From: Arthrobacter sp. OVS8
GTDB lineage: Bacteria > Actinomycetota > Actinomycetes > Actinomycetales > Micrococcaceae
Direction: 5' to 3'
Length of the DNA stretch: 64,000 bases
Assembly (NCBI GenBank): GCA_028370155.1
Contig: CP116670.1
Span: forward strand, 1,116,001 to 1,180,000
Part shown: positions 43,199 to 54,300 of the stretch, piece by piece
How positions within the stretch are numbered: position 1 is the stretch's first letter
Layout of the letters: each line of letters begins with the position of its first letter
Notes under the pieces: generated by a model
Seen by the model: the letters and a program-made list of their open reading frames with translations, nothing else
Told to the model about the DNA's origin: nothing
Database searches by the model: none
Made by a program: the position numbers and the translations under genes

Positions 43199-44500
43199 TC
43201 ATGCTTCTGCGGTGCTAGCCCCAGCCGTCCGCGAGCGCTTCCACAGCAGATCGACAAGCACAGCGAGCGCAAGGATGACCAACAGCGCGAGGGCGGTGGC
43301 GGGTTCGTTGACGAGCGTGGTAGTGCAAAACACGACAAACGTTCCCAGGGTCGCGAACAGGGTTGCGACGAGCACAAAAAGCTTGGCGCCGGTCTGCTTG
43401 TACACCTTGAAGTGGGCCAGGGTGACCGCGGAGAAGACCAGCAGGGCTACCGCGCTGCCGAGCGATGCGATGCTGTTCAGGTTGAACGCCAACACCATGA
43501 CCGCCGCCAGGCCGGCCATCACCAGCAGTCCGACGGGCACCCGCCGGCGCCCCACGGACCTACCAAACACTGGTGGAAACTGCCCCACCGAGGCAAGGTG
43601 CTGGGTCATACCCACCGATGGGTAGAGGCTGGCGTTCACGGCCCCGGAGGTGGAGAGCAAGGCGGTGATCACCATCAGCACATAACCGGCTTGGCCAAGG
43701 GTGGGCTTGGCGGCCTCGGCCAGCGCTGTGGCGCCGTACTCGACCACCTGGCCGGCGGTCAGGGTGCCGAACACGCCGAGGGATACCGCGACGTACACCG
43801 TGGTGGCGACCGCCAGGGCCAGATACATAGCCCGCGGCAGTTGCCGGGACGGGTCCGGCAGGTCTTTCGCGGTGAACGTAATAACACCGAACCCGAGGAA
43901 GGCGAAGAACGTCAGTGCCACGCTCGCGATGATCTCGCGTACGCCGGGGTAGCCGGAGGGGTCGAGGAGCGTGGGGTCCCAGTTGGCGATTGTCACGATC
44001 GCGAAAACCGACAGGATGGCCAGCACAATCCTCACGATCAGGGACTGGACCCGTGCCACCGCCTTGGAGCCAACCGCGTTCAGGACGGTCATGACCAGGA
44101 TGAGGGCGACCGCGAACACCTTGGCCCAGCCTGGATCACGGTTCGTCAGTACCGCACTGGCATAACCACCGAAGGACGACGCCACCATTGCACCGACGAT
44201 CGCGCCGGTCACGTAGAACAGCCAGGACACGATGCCGGTGACGTGCCCCTCACCGAATCCGCGGGCCAGGTACGCCAGCATGCCACCACCCGAGGGATAC
44301 GCGGCGCCAAGCTTCGCGAACGAGTACCCCTGAAGCCCGGCTATGGCGCCGGCTACCAGAAAAGAGACCCACACCGCCGAGCCCGCGACGGCGCCTGCCG
44401 CTCCCAGCAGGGCGAAGATCCCTGCGCCCACCATCGACCCCACCCCGATGAACGCCGCTTGAATCACGGTCATCTGCTTCTTCGGAACGGTGCTCGACAT
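43199..44500 (-). CDS. APC family permease
   Basis: Intact transporter of 433 residues, distinct from its neighbour. The substrate-binding helix 1 motif is AAFIGVGSMVGAGIFALLGA, followed by YPSGGGMLAYLARGFGEGHV and ALTFFAFLGFGVITFTAKDL in helix 6. Twelve hydrophobic segments are visible. The substrate is unknown but a small amino acid or amine is likely. It precedes the other permease by 119 bases on the same strand. Start ATG 44500 (MSSTVPKKQMTVIQAAFIGV) has GGGAGGGA upstream. Confidence 0.9.
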   Translation of the reverse strand: MSSTVPKKQMTVIQAAFIGVGSMVGAGIFALLGAAGAVAGSAVWVSFLVAGAIAGLQGYSFAKLGAAYPSGGGMLAYLARGFGEGHVTGIVSWLFYVTGAIVGAMVASSFGGYASAVLTNRDPGWAKVFAVALILVMTVLNAVGSKAVARVQSLIVRIVLAILSVFAIVTIANWDPTLLDPSGYPGVREIIASVALTFFAFLGFGVITFTAKDLPDPSRQLPRAMYLALAVATTVYVAVSLGVFGTLTAGQVVEYGATALAEAAKPTLGQAGYVLMVITALLSTSGAVNASLYPSVGMTQHLASVGQFPPVFGRSVGRRRVPVGLLVMAGLAAVMVLAFNLNSIASLGSAVALLVFSAVTLAHFKVYKQTGAKLFVLVATLFATLGTFVVFCTTTLVNEPATALALLVILALAVLVDLLWKRSRTAGASTAEA

Positions 44501-44667
44501 GGCGTCCCTCCCTGTGGCCAGGCACCGGCAGGCTGTGGCCTCGCAGGGAGACTACCACCGCGTCCAGGGCGGCGAAAGCCCTTTCGCGGAGCAGTGATGA
44601 GGGGTCCGGGGTGAGAGCTTGAACACACAATCGGGAGGGACGCGGGACGGGGTCTAAGCTGGAAGGC

Positions 44668-45336
44668 ATGACTCTTGAGTTCTCCCGGCTGGGTCTCGCC
44701 CCGGAATTCGTCGAATACACCCGCGGCTGGGACATCCAGCGCGAACTCCACGAGAAGGTCGTGGCCGGCGCCGCCCCCAGCACGGTCCTGCTGCTCGAAC
44801 ACGCCGCCGTCTACACGGCAGGCAAACGCACGGAAGACCACGAACGCCCCTTTGACGGCACCCCCGTGGTCCCGGTGGACCGCGGCGGCAAGCTCACCTG
44901 GCACGGTCCCGGACAGCTGGTGGGCTATCCCATCATCAAGCTCAAGAACCCTGCCGGGATCCGCGACTACGTGGAGCGGCTCGAGTCCGTGATCATCGCG
45001 GTTCTGGCGGACTACGGCATCGAAGCCGTCCGGATCAAGGGACGCGCCGGCGTCTGGATCGACCAGGACGAGAAGGGCCCCGCAAGAAAGATCGCAGCAA
45101 TCGGCATCCGCGTCCACGAGGGCGTCACGATGCACGGCTTCGCGATCAACTGCAACAACGATCTGGCCCCGTACGCCCAGATCATCGCGTGCGGCATCAC
45201 CGATGCCGGCGTCACCACCATCTCCCACGAGACGGGCCGGGACGTCACCCCCGCCGACCTCGTTTCGCGGATCGTCGAAGAACTGCGCAACAATGAAGAA
45301 GCGCTAGTTGCAACCCATGAAGGAGCTCTACTGTGA
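44668..45336 (+). CDS. lipB: Octanoyl-[acyl carrier protein]-protein octanoyltransferase
   Basis: Intact enzyme of 222 residues that transfers octanoate from ACP to lipoyl domains, the first step of lipoate synthesis. Signature [18 protein letters not shown]; the catalytic lysine lies in [20 protein letters not shown] and the catalytic cysteine in [12 protein letters not shown]. Its stop overlaps the lipA start by 4 bases (GTGA), so the two are translated together. Confidence 0.96.
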   Translation: MTLEFSRLGLAPEFVEYTRGWDIQRELHEKVVAGAAPSTVLLLEHAAVYTAGKRTEDHERPFDGTPVVPVDRGGKLTWHGPGQLVGYPIIKLKNPAGIRDYVERLESVIIAVLADYGIEAVRIKGRAGVWIDQDEKGPARKIAAIGIRVHEGVTMHGFAINCNNDLAPYAQIIACGITDAGVTTISHETGRDVTPADLVSRIVEELRNNEEALVATHEGALL

Positions 45337-46339
45337 CCCTGGCACCAGAAGGCCGGAAAATGCTGCGTATCGAGCAGCGCAATGCGGCCACCCCGGTGGA
45401 ACGCAAGCCGGATTGGATCAAGGCCAAGGTCCAGATGGGTCCCGAGTTCGTGCAGCTCAAAAACCTCGTCAAGAAGGAAGGCCTCCACACGGTGTGTGAA
45501 GAGGCCGGCTGCCCCAACATCTTCGAATGCTGGGAAGACAAGGAAGCCACCTTCCTGATCGGCGGCTCCGAGTGCACCCGCCGCTGCGACTTCTGCCAGA
45601 TCGACACCGGCAAACCCTCCCCGTGGACGTTTTCGAACCCACCAAGGTGGCCCGCTCCGTCCAGGCGATGCAGCTCCGCTACGCCACCGTCACGGGAGTG
45701 GCCCGCGACGACCTCGCGGACGAGGGCGTCTGGCTCTACGCCGAAACGGTCCGCAAGATCCACGAACTCAACCCGGGCACCGGCGTCGAACTTCTGATCC
45801 CGGACTTCTCCGGCAAGCCCGAGCACATCGAAGCGATCTGCGATTCCAAGCCCGAGGTGTTCGCCCACAACGTCGAGACCGTTCCTCGGATCTTCAAGCG
45901 CATCCGCCCGGCATTCCGCTACGAGCGGTCGCTGGATGTCATCACGCAGGGCCGCAAGCTCGGCATGGTCACCAAGTCCAACCTCATCCTGGGCATGGGC
46001 GAGACCCGCGAGGAAATCTCCGAGGCGCTCCGGGACCTGCACGACGCCGGCTGCGACCTGATCACCATCACCCAGTACCTTCGCCCGAGCGAGCGGCACC
46101 TGCCGGTTGACCGCTGGGTCAAGCCGCAGGAATTCGTGGACCTCCAGCAGGAAGCCGACGAGATCGGCTTCCTCGGCGTCATGAGCGGGCCACTGGTGCG
46201 TTCCTCCTACCGGGCCGGACGGCTGTGGGCCACCGCGATGCGCAAGAAGGGCTGGGAAATCCCGGCCCAGCTCGCCCACATCGAAAGCTCCGGCAGTACC
46301 CGCCAGGAAGCCAGTTCGCTGCTTGCGGCGCACTCCTGA
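45333..46339 (+). CDS. lipA: Lipoyl synthase
   Basis: Radical-SAM enzyme of about 335 residues that inserts two sulfurs into octanoyl groups. The auxiliary cluster cysteines are in [18 protein letters not shown] and the radical-SAM cluster CX3CX2C is CTRRCDFC. The end has the conserved arginine-serine motif VRSSYRAG. One shift near 45621 is a C run one base short (repair gives [19 protein letters not shown]). The start is GTG 45333, overlapping lipB. Its product modifies the two lipoyl domains of the E2 encoded at 29632. Confidence 0.96.
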
Positions 46340-46427
46340 CCACAGCTGCAACGATTACCGTAATGGGCCGCACCGGAGGAATCCGGCGTCCGGCCCTTCG
46401 CTGTCCATCACGTAGAATTAAGGCACT

Positions 46428-47188
46428 ATGGCGACTTCCCTGATTCCAGCAACTCCACTCCGGCTTCTGATGCTCCGAAGCGAGGCCTCTTTTCCCGCAA
46501 GCCCAAGGCGGCAAAGGTCAAGAAGCCGAGCCGCCTGAAGCAGATCGGCGAGGTCTTCCAGATGACCCGCCAGCACGATCCGATGGTGCCGTGGCTCATG
46601 CTGCTGGCGTTCCTCGGCGTCGTCGCTGTCAGCTTTGTCATCGGCTTCCTGCTGGAGAACTGGATCACCGGCCTGATCATCGGTGTCCCGCTCGGAGTCC
46701 TGGCGGCAACCCTGATCCTGTCCCGCCGCGCCGAGCGCGCCGCGTTCGCCCGCATTGAAAACCAGCCGGGTGCCTCCGGCGCTGCGCTGGGCACTCTCAA
46801 GCGCGGCTGGATCGTCGAAGATCAGCCCGTCGCCGTGAACCCCCGCACGCAGGACGCCGTCTTCCGCGCCATCGGCCGCCCCGGCGTCGTCCTCGTCAGC
46901 GAAGGCCCCAGCGCCCGCGTCAAACCGCTCCTCGACGCCGAACGCAAGCGCCTCGCCCGTATCCTGCCCAACGTCACCATCCACGTGATTGAGAGCGGCC
47001 GCGGCGAGGGCCAGGTTCCGATCAGCCAGGTCGCCAAGAAGATGACCAAGATGAAGAACGAACTGACCAAACTCGAAGTCAGCACTGTCTCCAAGCGCAT
47101 TTCCTCGCTCGGAAGCCGCCTGCCGATCCCCAAGGGCATCGATCCTTACAAGGCCCGCCCGGACCGCAAAGCCGCCCGCGGACGCTAA
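46428..47188 (+). CDS. DUF4191 family membrane protein
   Basis: Protein of about 253 residues conserved after lipA in actinobacteria; function unknown. After a basic N-terminus come RLKQIGEVFQMTRQHDPMVP and two adjacent membrane segments (LMLLAFLGVVAVSFVIGFLL and ITGLIIGVPLGVLAATLIL). A cytoplasmic domain (GWIVEDQPVAVNPRTQDAVF, GRPGVVLVSEGPSARVKPLL) ends in a Lys/Arg-rich tail. One shift near 46442 in the first codons is a C run one base short; ATG 46428 is then the start (MATSPDSSNSTPASDAPKRG). Confidence 0.87.
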
Positions 47189-47212
47189 GCACAACACGCC
47201 AGACGACAGGGT

Positions 47213-47251
47213 CGCCCCGGCTACCGCCTTCATGGGCTGGCAGCCGGGGCG
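47213..47251. terminator. Terminator of lipB-lipA-DUF4191
   Basis: Arms CGCCCCGGCT (47213-47222) and AGCCGGGGCG (47242-47251) followed by TTTCC, 24 bases after the stop. Confidence 0.65.
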
Positions 47252-47308
47252 TTTCCATTGCCCACGACACTTCAATCGTCCCGCCGGGACAGAGCCGGAG
47301 ACTCCGCC

Positions 47309-47670
47309 ATGAAACTGCCTTCCACCACTGCCGTGATCCGCATCTTCCGGGTCCTGGCGATCGCCGAGGCTTTCAGCTGGGCCGCGCTGCTGGTGGGCAT
47401 GTTCCTCAAATGGGTCACCCGGACCACGGAACTCGGTGTGGAGATCGCGGGTCCGATCCACGGGGCGCTCTTCATCGGCTACGGGATTGCGGCGCTGAGC
47501 CTGTGGGGAATGCTGCGCTGGCCGTTCCGGGTGGCGTTCTTCGCCGGGCTTTCCGCGGTGTTCCCGTTCGCCACCGTCTGGTTTGAGCGCTGGGCGGGCC
47601 GCCGCGGCTACCTGACGGTCAACGCCGGACAGGGTGCGGCAACGCCGCCCAGGAAACCGCCGGCGTCTAG
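47309..47670 (+). CDS. DUF3817 family membrane protein
   Basis: Protein of about 120 residues with three membrane segments. The core VIRIFRVLAIAEAFSWAALL and VEIAGPIHGALFIGYGIAAL is typical of DUF3817, a domain also found fused to other actinobacterial proteins; function unknown. Restoring one G near 47637 gives the natural end GNAAQETAGV at 47670; as written the frame runs on into repeat DNA up to 47896. Start ATG 47309 (MKLPSTTAVIRIFRV). Confidence 0.78.
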
Positions 47671-47979
47671 CTGCCAGGTTCCGGCTTGGGCCCTGCGGGA
47701 GGGCCCGCCATGCCCGGGCGGCTTCGGCGTCGCGCAGCAGACCCTTGCCCGCGCCGCCCTGGCACCCTCGCCGCGCCCATCCGACGCAAATGGCCGCTAT
47801 CCAAGGACGTTTAGCGGCCATTCGTGGCGAATCGGTGAAGTCCGGAGAGGCTTAGCGGCCATTCGTGGCGAATCGGTGAAGTCCGGAGAGGCTTAGCGGC
47901 CATTCGTGGCGAATCGGTGAAATCCGGTGCGACCTGCACGCCCGTCGGCCCCGCCCCGGGCCCCGGGCACCCCCAGGAG
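47671..47979. other. Repeat-containing intergenic region
   Basis: 309 bases between the convergent DUF3817 and RDD genes, with no credible gene. The right half holds the 41-bp tandem repeat with its inverted half-site (47789-47927). The left half shows nothing distinctive. Confidence 0.7.
47789..47927. repeat. 41-bp tandem repeat with the TAGCGGCCATTCGTGG core
   Basis: Units begin at 47811, 47852 and 47893 (the third is partial, 35 bases, with one change). Each contains TTAGCGGCCATTCGTGG then CGAATCGGTGAA. An inverted copy AATGGCCGCTA at 47789-47799 pairs with TAGCGGCCATT at 47812-47822 to form a hairpin. The core is shared with the palindrome at 6126-6183. The repeats are uninterrupted by spacers, so this is not a CRISPR array. 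Confidence 0.9.
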
Positions 47980-48389
47980 CTACATCCGGACCAGGACCGT
48001 GTTCATGGCCTTGTCGTGCAATCCGCGGTGGTCCGGGTCAAAGATGACGGCGGGGATGACGAGGCACAGCAGCAGGCTGCGGACCAGGGCGGGAACCGGT
48101 CCGGCGGGGCCGCCGCCGAGACGGACGACGTGGATCCCCATCACGCGGTGGCCGATGCTGTAGCCCAGGGTCCCGACCAGCAGGGCCTGTTCCACCGCGA
48201 ATACGGCCAGTGTTGCCCAGGGTTCCCGGCGAACGCGTAGTTGCTGATCAGCAGCGCGATTCCCCAGTCAATGCAGATGGCCACGATGCGCCGGCCGGCG
48301 CGGGCAATGGACCGCGGTCCGGACTCGGGCAGACCCAGCCGCTCCCCGGGTACTTCGAGATGCCGGACGTGTCCGGGCCGCTGAGCCAT
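47980..48389 (-). CDS. RDD family membrane protein
   Basis: Protein of about 136 residues. The RDD motif Arg is in GRRIVAICIDWGIALLISNY, with the Asp in the same helix; a second helix (VEQALLVGTLGYSIGHRVMG) and the C-terminal DPDHRGLHDKAMNTVLVRM match the family. One shift near 48222 is a G run one base short. Some RDD proteins move ions or small solutes; the role here is unknown. Start ATG 48389. It is divergent from glnA, as is common in actinobacteria. Confidence 0.86.
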
Positions 48390-48712
48390 GAGCCTATGTC
48401 TTTACGATCAACCACCCTCCAAGACTATCGGCAACCGAGGCGCCTCGGCGCTGTTCAGAGTGTGGACATCCAGGGGCCACACTCTGGTCACGGATAGGCC
48501 ACGTTGTGGACAGCGACTACCGTTTACATGTCAGGGCATTCTGTAACCTGCCGGAAACAAAGCGGACACCGTGGGGAAATCCCGTGTCCTTAGGGTGGTA
48601 ACAGTTGCTGGCGGCATAGGAGCGGGGCAGACCTTTGTGTTTACCCCGCTGTCGGACTGCGCTGGACCACCCGGCCTGACGGCCAGATCTTTCACATGCA
48701 TAAGGAGCATAG
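48390..48712. promoter_or_regulatory. Divergent control region RDD / glnA
   Basis: 323 bases with no gene. They contain a GlnR-like box at 48543-48558 (annotated separately) and a long transcribed leader before ATG 48713, which has AAGGAG 6 bases upstream. A GTGGTAACAGTTGCTGG stretch near 48595 holds another GTAAC half-site. Confidence 0.6.
48543..48558 (+). promoter_or_regulatory. GlnR-like nitrogen box upstream of glnA
   Basis: GTAAC-CTGCCG-GAAAC matches the streptomycete GlnR consensus GTnAC-N6-GAAAC exactly. It lies 155 bases upstream of the glnA start, where GlnR sites of glnA genes are found. Binding is inferred; glnR itself is not in the window. Confidence 0.6.
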
Positions 48713-50136
48713 ATGTTCAAGACTGCGGACGAAGTCCTCAAGTTCATCAAAGACGAAGACGTAAAGTTCGTCGATATTCGCTTCACCGATCTCCCTGGCG
48801 TTCAGCAGCACTTCAACGTGCCCGCCAAGAGCGTTGACGCGGACTTCTTCGTCAACGGCCAGCTCTTCGACGGATCTTCGATCCGCGGCTTCCAGGGCAT
48901 CGCCGAGTCGGACATGCAGCTCATCCCGGACGTTACGACGGCGTTCCTCGACACGTTCCGCATGGAGAAGACCCTCGCGCTGAACTTCTCGATCGTGAAC
49001 CCGCGCACCGGTGACCCGTACCACCGCGATCCCCGCGGCGTGGCCGAGAAGGCCGAGGCCTACCTGGCTTCCACCGGCATTGCCGACACCGCATTCTTTG
49101 CACCCGAGGCCGAGTTCTTCGTCTTCGACAACGTCCAGTACCAGTCCTCCCCGCAGGGCAGCTTCTACAAGATTGATTCCGAGGAAGCACACTGGAACAC
49201 CGGCCGCGAAGAAGAGGGCGGAAACCTCGGCTACAAGACCCCGGTCAAGGGCGGTTACTTCCCGGTCTCCCCACTGACAAGCAGGCGGACCTCCGCGACG
49301 CCATGTGCATCGCCCTGGACGAGGCCGGCCTTGAGGTCGAGCGCAGCCACCACGAGGTCGGTTCCGCCGGCCAGGCCGAAATCAACTACAAGTTCACCAC
49401 GCTGACCCACGCGGCGGATGACCTGCAGAAGTTCAAGTACGTCATCAAGAACACCGCCGACGCCTGGGGCAAGTCGGTCACCTTCATGCCGAAGCCGGTC
49501 TTCGGTGACAACGGCTCGGGCATGCACTGCCACCAGTCGCTGTGGAACGGTGGCGAGCCGCTGTTCTACGACGAGAAGGGCTACGCCGGCCTGTCCGACA
49601 TGGCCCGCTGGTACATCGGCGGCCTGTTGAAGCACTCCTCGGCCGTGCTGGCCTTCACCAACCCGACGGTGAACTCCTACCGCCGCCTGGTCAAGGGCTT
49701 CGAAGCTCCGGTCAACATGGTTTACTCGCAGGGCAACCGCTCCGCCGGTATCCGCATCCCGATCACGGGCTCCAACCCGAAGGCCAAGCGCATCGAGTTC
49801 CGCGCACCGGATCCCTCCTCCAACCCGTACCTGGCATTCGCTGCCCAGCTGATGGCCGGCATTGACGGCATCCGCAACCGCATCGAACCGCCGGCACCGA
49901 TCGACAAGGACCTCTACGAGCTCCCCGCCGAGGAAGCCAAGGACATTCCCAAGGCTCCCGGCACGCTCGAAGAGGCCCTGGATGCCCTGGCCGAGGACAA
50001 CGAGTTCCTCCAGGCAGGCGGCGTCTTCACCCAGGACCTGATCGACACCTGGATCGAATACAAGTACGAGAACGAGATCCGTCCGCTCTCGCTGCGCCCG
50101 AACCCGTACGAGTTCGAGCTGTACTACGGCGTCTAA
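48713..50136 (+). CDS. glnA: Type I glutamine synthetase, adenylylation-regulated
   Basis: ATP-dependent glutamine synthetase of about 474 residues, the main ammonium-assimilating enzyme. The GS signatures are present: [17 protein letters not shown], the ATP-binding [20 protein letters not shown], and [20 protein letters not shown]. The adenylylation tyrosine lies in [10 protein letters not shown], at about residue 402, and glnE is close by at 51331. One shift near 49271 is a C run one base short (repair gives [16 protein letters not shown]). The GlnR-like box upstream suggests nitrogen control. Confidence 0.97.
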
Positions 50137-50156
50137 TCGCCAACGAACCAACGACG

Positions 50157-50184
50157 GCGGCCCCCACCTTACGGTGGGGGCCGC
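50157..50184. terminator. Terminator of glnA
   Basis: Perfect arms GCGGCCCCCACC (50157-50168) and GGTGGGGGCCGC (50173-50184) around TTAC, 20 bases after the stop. Confidence 0.85.
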
Positions 50185-50250
50185 TGGTCGTTAAGCCGCC
50201 GTCCGGGATGTGACCGGCCCGGCGCACGGTCCCGGCAGGTGCGAGCGGGG

Positions 50251-50765
50251 TCAGAACGGCCGGTACATGGTCCGCTGCGGGCCTGCGTCGCCGCCGAGGT
50301 ACTGGCCGCGGTCCTCGAATCCGGCCTTGCGGTAGGCGGCCTGCCCGGCGGGGTTCTCTTCGTTGACCGAGAGCACGACGCCCGTCTGGTTTCCGCCGAG
50401 GGCGGCCGTGAGTTTCGCCGCGGCCCGCACCGCGGCGTCCGCGGCGAGGACGCCAAGGCCTTTGCCCTGCTGCCGGCGGTCGATCAGGAAACCGCGCAAC
50501 AGCCAGACAGACTCATCGTCCGCCCACCCGGCCAGCATCGCGGCTCCGGACTGCAGCGTCAGCACGCCCACCGCGGCACCGTTGGCGTCAATCGCCATGG
50601 GGTGGCGGGATTCCTCCTCCAGCCCGATGAGCATCATCCGCAGCGGCTCGCCGACGAACCTGCGCTGCTCTTCGGTGACCTCAAGTTCGGCGATCTCCCC
50701 AGTTTGATGGCGCGGGCGTCGTCGTCGAGATTCTTCAGCGGCATCAGCCACACGTTTTCAGGCAT
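50251..50765 (-). CDS. GNAT acetyltransferase
   Basis: Protein of about 171 residues with one GNAT domain: RGFLIDRRQQGKGLGVLAAD is the acetyl-CoA loop, and VLSVNEENPAGQAAYRKAGF the late strands. The N-terminus is MPENVWLMPLKNLDDDARAI from ATG 50765, joined after a shift near 50700 in a G run (repair gives KLGEIAELEVTEEQ). The substrate is unknown. It converges on glnA. Confidence 0.85.
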
Positions 50766-50833
50766 AACAGAAGCGTACCCAAGCCTTCACGCCCCGCCGC
50801 ACGCTACATGGACCGCACGCTACAGGCACCCCG

Positions 50834-51250
50834 TCAGAGCGCCGCGTCCTTCGGCGGCCCTGCCGGGTCCATCCAGAACACTTCCCAAAGGTGCCCGTCG
50901 GGGTCCTGAAAGCTGTGGGTATACATAAAACCGTAGTCCTGGGCTTCCTCGGAGGGTGCCCCGCCGGCGGTGAGCGCTTTCCGGATGACCTCGTCGACGG
51001 CCTCACGGCTGTCCAGGGAGAAGGACATGATGACTTCGGCGGCGCCCTTTGCCTCCGCGACGGCCTTCGACGTGAACGTCTTGAAGTAGGCCTCAACGAG
51101 CAGCATCACAAAAGCGTCGTCGTTGACGATCATGCACGTGGCGTTCTCGTCGGTGAAGTCGGGATTGAACGAGAACCCCAACGCGGTGAAGAACTCCACC
51201 GTCTTGTCGAGGTCCTTGACGGGGAGGTTCACAAACAGTTGTCTGGCCAT
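50834..51250 (-). CDS. VOC family (glyoxalase/bleomycin-resistance-like) protein
   Basis: Intact protein of 138 residues. RQLFVNLPVKDLDKTVEFFT starts the first module, and FMYTHSFQDPDGHLWEVFWM is the typical metal-ligand end of the second. The family includes PhnB-like and extradiol-type proteins; the substrate is unknown. Start ATG 51250. It follows glnE on the same strand with a gap of 80 bases. Confidence 0.9.
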   Translation of the reverse strand: MARQLFVNLPVKDLDKTVEFFTALGFSFNPDFTDENATCMIVNDDAFVMLLVEAYFKTFTSKAVAEAKGAAEVIMSFSLDSREAVDEVIRKALTAGGAPSEEAQDYGFMYTHSFQDPDGHLWEVFWMDPAGPPKDAAL

Positions 51251-51330
51251 TCCGATAAGGTAGCACCGCGCCCCGGGGTGTCAGCCCCGGACGCTCCCCG
51301 GCCGGTCGCCGCGCGCCCGCCACAAAAGCC

Positions 51331-54300
51331 CTACTGGCCGTAGAAAACCCGTTCGAACACGCTCCGGGCGCGCCGGCTCAGCCGCAGGTAGTCCTCCTCG
51401 AGCGCGGCCGCGTTGCCCTGCCCGTAGCCGCACCAGCGGGCTACCGCCTCCAGGTCCCGCCGGGACGACGGCAGCACATCCGAGGCCCTGCCGGTCCAGA
51501 TCACATTGGCCGACCGGATCCGGCTCGCGAGGCGCCAGGCCCGGAGCAGGATCTCGACGTCGCCCGCTTCAAGGAGCCCGACGGCGGCAGCGCCCTCGAG
51601 CGCCTCCACGGTGGACGTGGTCCGCAGTTCCGGGTGCTCGCCGGCGTGCTGCAGCTGGAGCAGCTGGGCCAGCCATTCGACGTCGCTCAGGCCGCCGCGG
51701 CCCAGCTTCAGGTGCCGGGCGGGGTCCGCGCCGCGGGGCAGCCGTTCCGCTTCCACCCGGGCTTTGACGCGCCGGACCTCGCGGGCGTCCTGCTCGGACA
51801 GCGACTCCGGATAGCGGAGCGGGTCGATCAGGGCGACGAAATCAGCCGCCAGCTCATCGTCTCCCGCCATCGGGCGGGCCCGCAGCAGCGCCTGGGCCTC
51901 CCACACGAGCGACCACCGGCGGTAATACTCGGCGTAGGAGTCCAGCGACCGTACCATCGGCCCGCTCTTGCCCTCCGGCCTCAGGTCGGCGTCGACCATC
52001 AGGACGCGCTCGGCGAGGATGGCGGGCTTGAGCGGCTGGGTCAGGAGGCTGGAGAGCCGGCCGACAATCTGCAGCGCCTGTTGTTGGGCCTCCTCCTCCG
52101 GGACGCCGGGAAGGCCGCGGTGCACGTAGATCACGTCGGCGTCCGAGCCGTAGCCGATCTCCCGGCCGCCCTGGCGCCCCATGGCGACGACCAGCACGTG
52201 GGTCTTGAGCGGCTCCCCGGCCGTGACAACGGTTTCCGCCACCCGCAGGGCGCCCAGGACAGCGGCGCGGTCCGTGTCTGCCAGCGCCGCGCCCACCTGG
52301 TCCTGGTCCAGCAGCCCCGCACTGTCCGCAATCGCGATCCGCAGGATCTCGCGGCGCCGGATCAACCGGATGAGGCGCATCGCGCTTTCCGGCTCCGCGT
52401 GGCGGGACATCTTGGAGACAATCTCCAGCCACTGTGCCTCAAAGGTCACCGGCACAAGGTCCTTGTCCGAGCCCAGCCAGGCCACGGATTCCGGTGAAAC
52501 CTCCAGCAGGTCGGCGATCAGCCGGGAGTTGGACAGCACATGGCAGAGCCGTTCGGCCGCCGCCGTCGAGTCCCGCAGCATGCCGAGATACCAGTGCGTG
52601 GTGCCGAGCGCTTCGCTGACCCGGCGGAAGCCCAGCAGGCCGGCGTCGGGATCCACACCCTCCGCAAGCCAGCCGAGCAGGATGGGCAGGAGCTGGCGCT
52701 GGAGGGCTGCGCGGCGGCTGACGCCTGCGGTGAGCGCTTCGATGTGCCGCATCGCGCCGCTCGGATCGAGGTAGCCCAGCGCGGCGAGGCGCCCCTGCGC
52801 CGCTTCCGGTGTGAGTCTGGCTTCCTCGCTGCTGAGCGCTGCAGCGGTGTTCAGGAGCGGGCGGTAGAAGATGCGTTCGTGCAGCTCGCGGACGGATCGT
52901 TTGGTGCTGCGCCAGGCCGCGGCCAGGGCATCGGGTTTGGGCCGTTCGCTGGAGAAGGGTCCCAGCATGGCTTTGGCGAGGGCCCGCAGCGAGGCTTCCT
53001 TGACCGGCATAAGATGGGTCCGGCGCAGCTGGAAAAGCTGGATCCGGTGTTCGAGGAGCCGGAGGTAGCGGTAGTCGCGGTCGAACTCGGCGGCGTCGGA
53101 GCGGCCGATGTATCCGCCCGCGGACAACGCGGCGATCGCCGAGGTGGTGTCGCGGCAGCGCAGGGTTTCGTCGGACTTGCCGTGCACCAGCTGCAGGAGC
53201 TGGACGGTGAATTCGACGTCGCGCAGTCCCCGCGGCCCAGTTTGATCTGCCGCTGCTCCTCGTCTGCCGGGATGTGTTCGGTGACCCGGCGGCGCATGGA
53301 GCGGACGGATTCCACAAAGCCTTCCCGGCCGGCGGAGGACCAGATCAGCGGCGCGACGGCGGCTTCGTAGCTGGCACCGAGTTCGGCGTCGCCGGCGATG
53401 GTGCGGGCCTTGAGCAGGGCCTGGAACTCCCAGCTCTCGGCCCAGCGGGCGTAGTAGCTCTGATGCGAGGCGAGGGTCCTGACCAGGGGCCCGGACTTGC
53501 CCTCGGGCCGCAGGTTGGCGTCCACCTCCCACAACCCGGGTTCGCGGCCCGGGGACATGATGGCCCGGGAAATCCCGGAGGCCAGGGCCGTGCCGATGGT
53601 GTTGGCGCGGGGTCGTCCAGCTCGCCGGACTCGATCACGTAGATGACGTCGACGTCGGAGATGTAGTTGAGTTCGCGGGCACCGCATTTGCCCATGCCGA
53701 TGACGGCCAGCCCGACGTCGGCCACCTCCGCGGCGCTGAAGTGCCCGGCGGCCTCGGCGCGGGAGACGGCCAGTGCCGCCTCGATCGCGGCACCGGCGAG
53801 GTCGGCCAGCTCGGCGCCGGCGGCGGGCATAAAGTCCAGCGGATCGGCGGCGCAGAGGTCCTTGACGGCGAGATCCACGAGGCCGCGGCGGTACTCCGTG
53901 CGGAGCGCCTCGTAGCCTTCCTGCCCGGTCAGGGCGGCGACCGGGCGGGCGGATTTCGGATCGGCGCGCACGGACTGCAGCAGCCGGGCCCGCAGCACGG
54001 CGGCGTCCGCGGCGCGCGGTTCCGGGCTGGCCGTCACGTCGAAGGCGTCGAGGTGTTCGGGGTGGCGGATCAGGAACTCGCCCAGCGCCTCGGAGGCCCC
54101 CAGCACCCGGTACAGCGGTTCGCTGCGTTCGGGCTCCGCGGCCGCGAGCTTCCGCAGGTCCGGGTGCTTCTCGATGAGCCGGACCAGGGACTGCAGCGCC
54201 GTGTCCGGGTTCGCGGCCAGCTGCAGCCCGGCGAACAGGACGTCCTGGTCCAGGCCCTCCAGCTCGGGGGCCGCCAGCCACCGTTCGCCGTTCTCCAGGT

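Noticed and set aside
47811..47927. Possible CRISPR array.
   Set aside because: Units are directly adjacent with no unique spacers, only three copies are present, and no cas genes are near.
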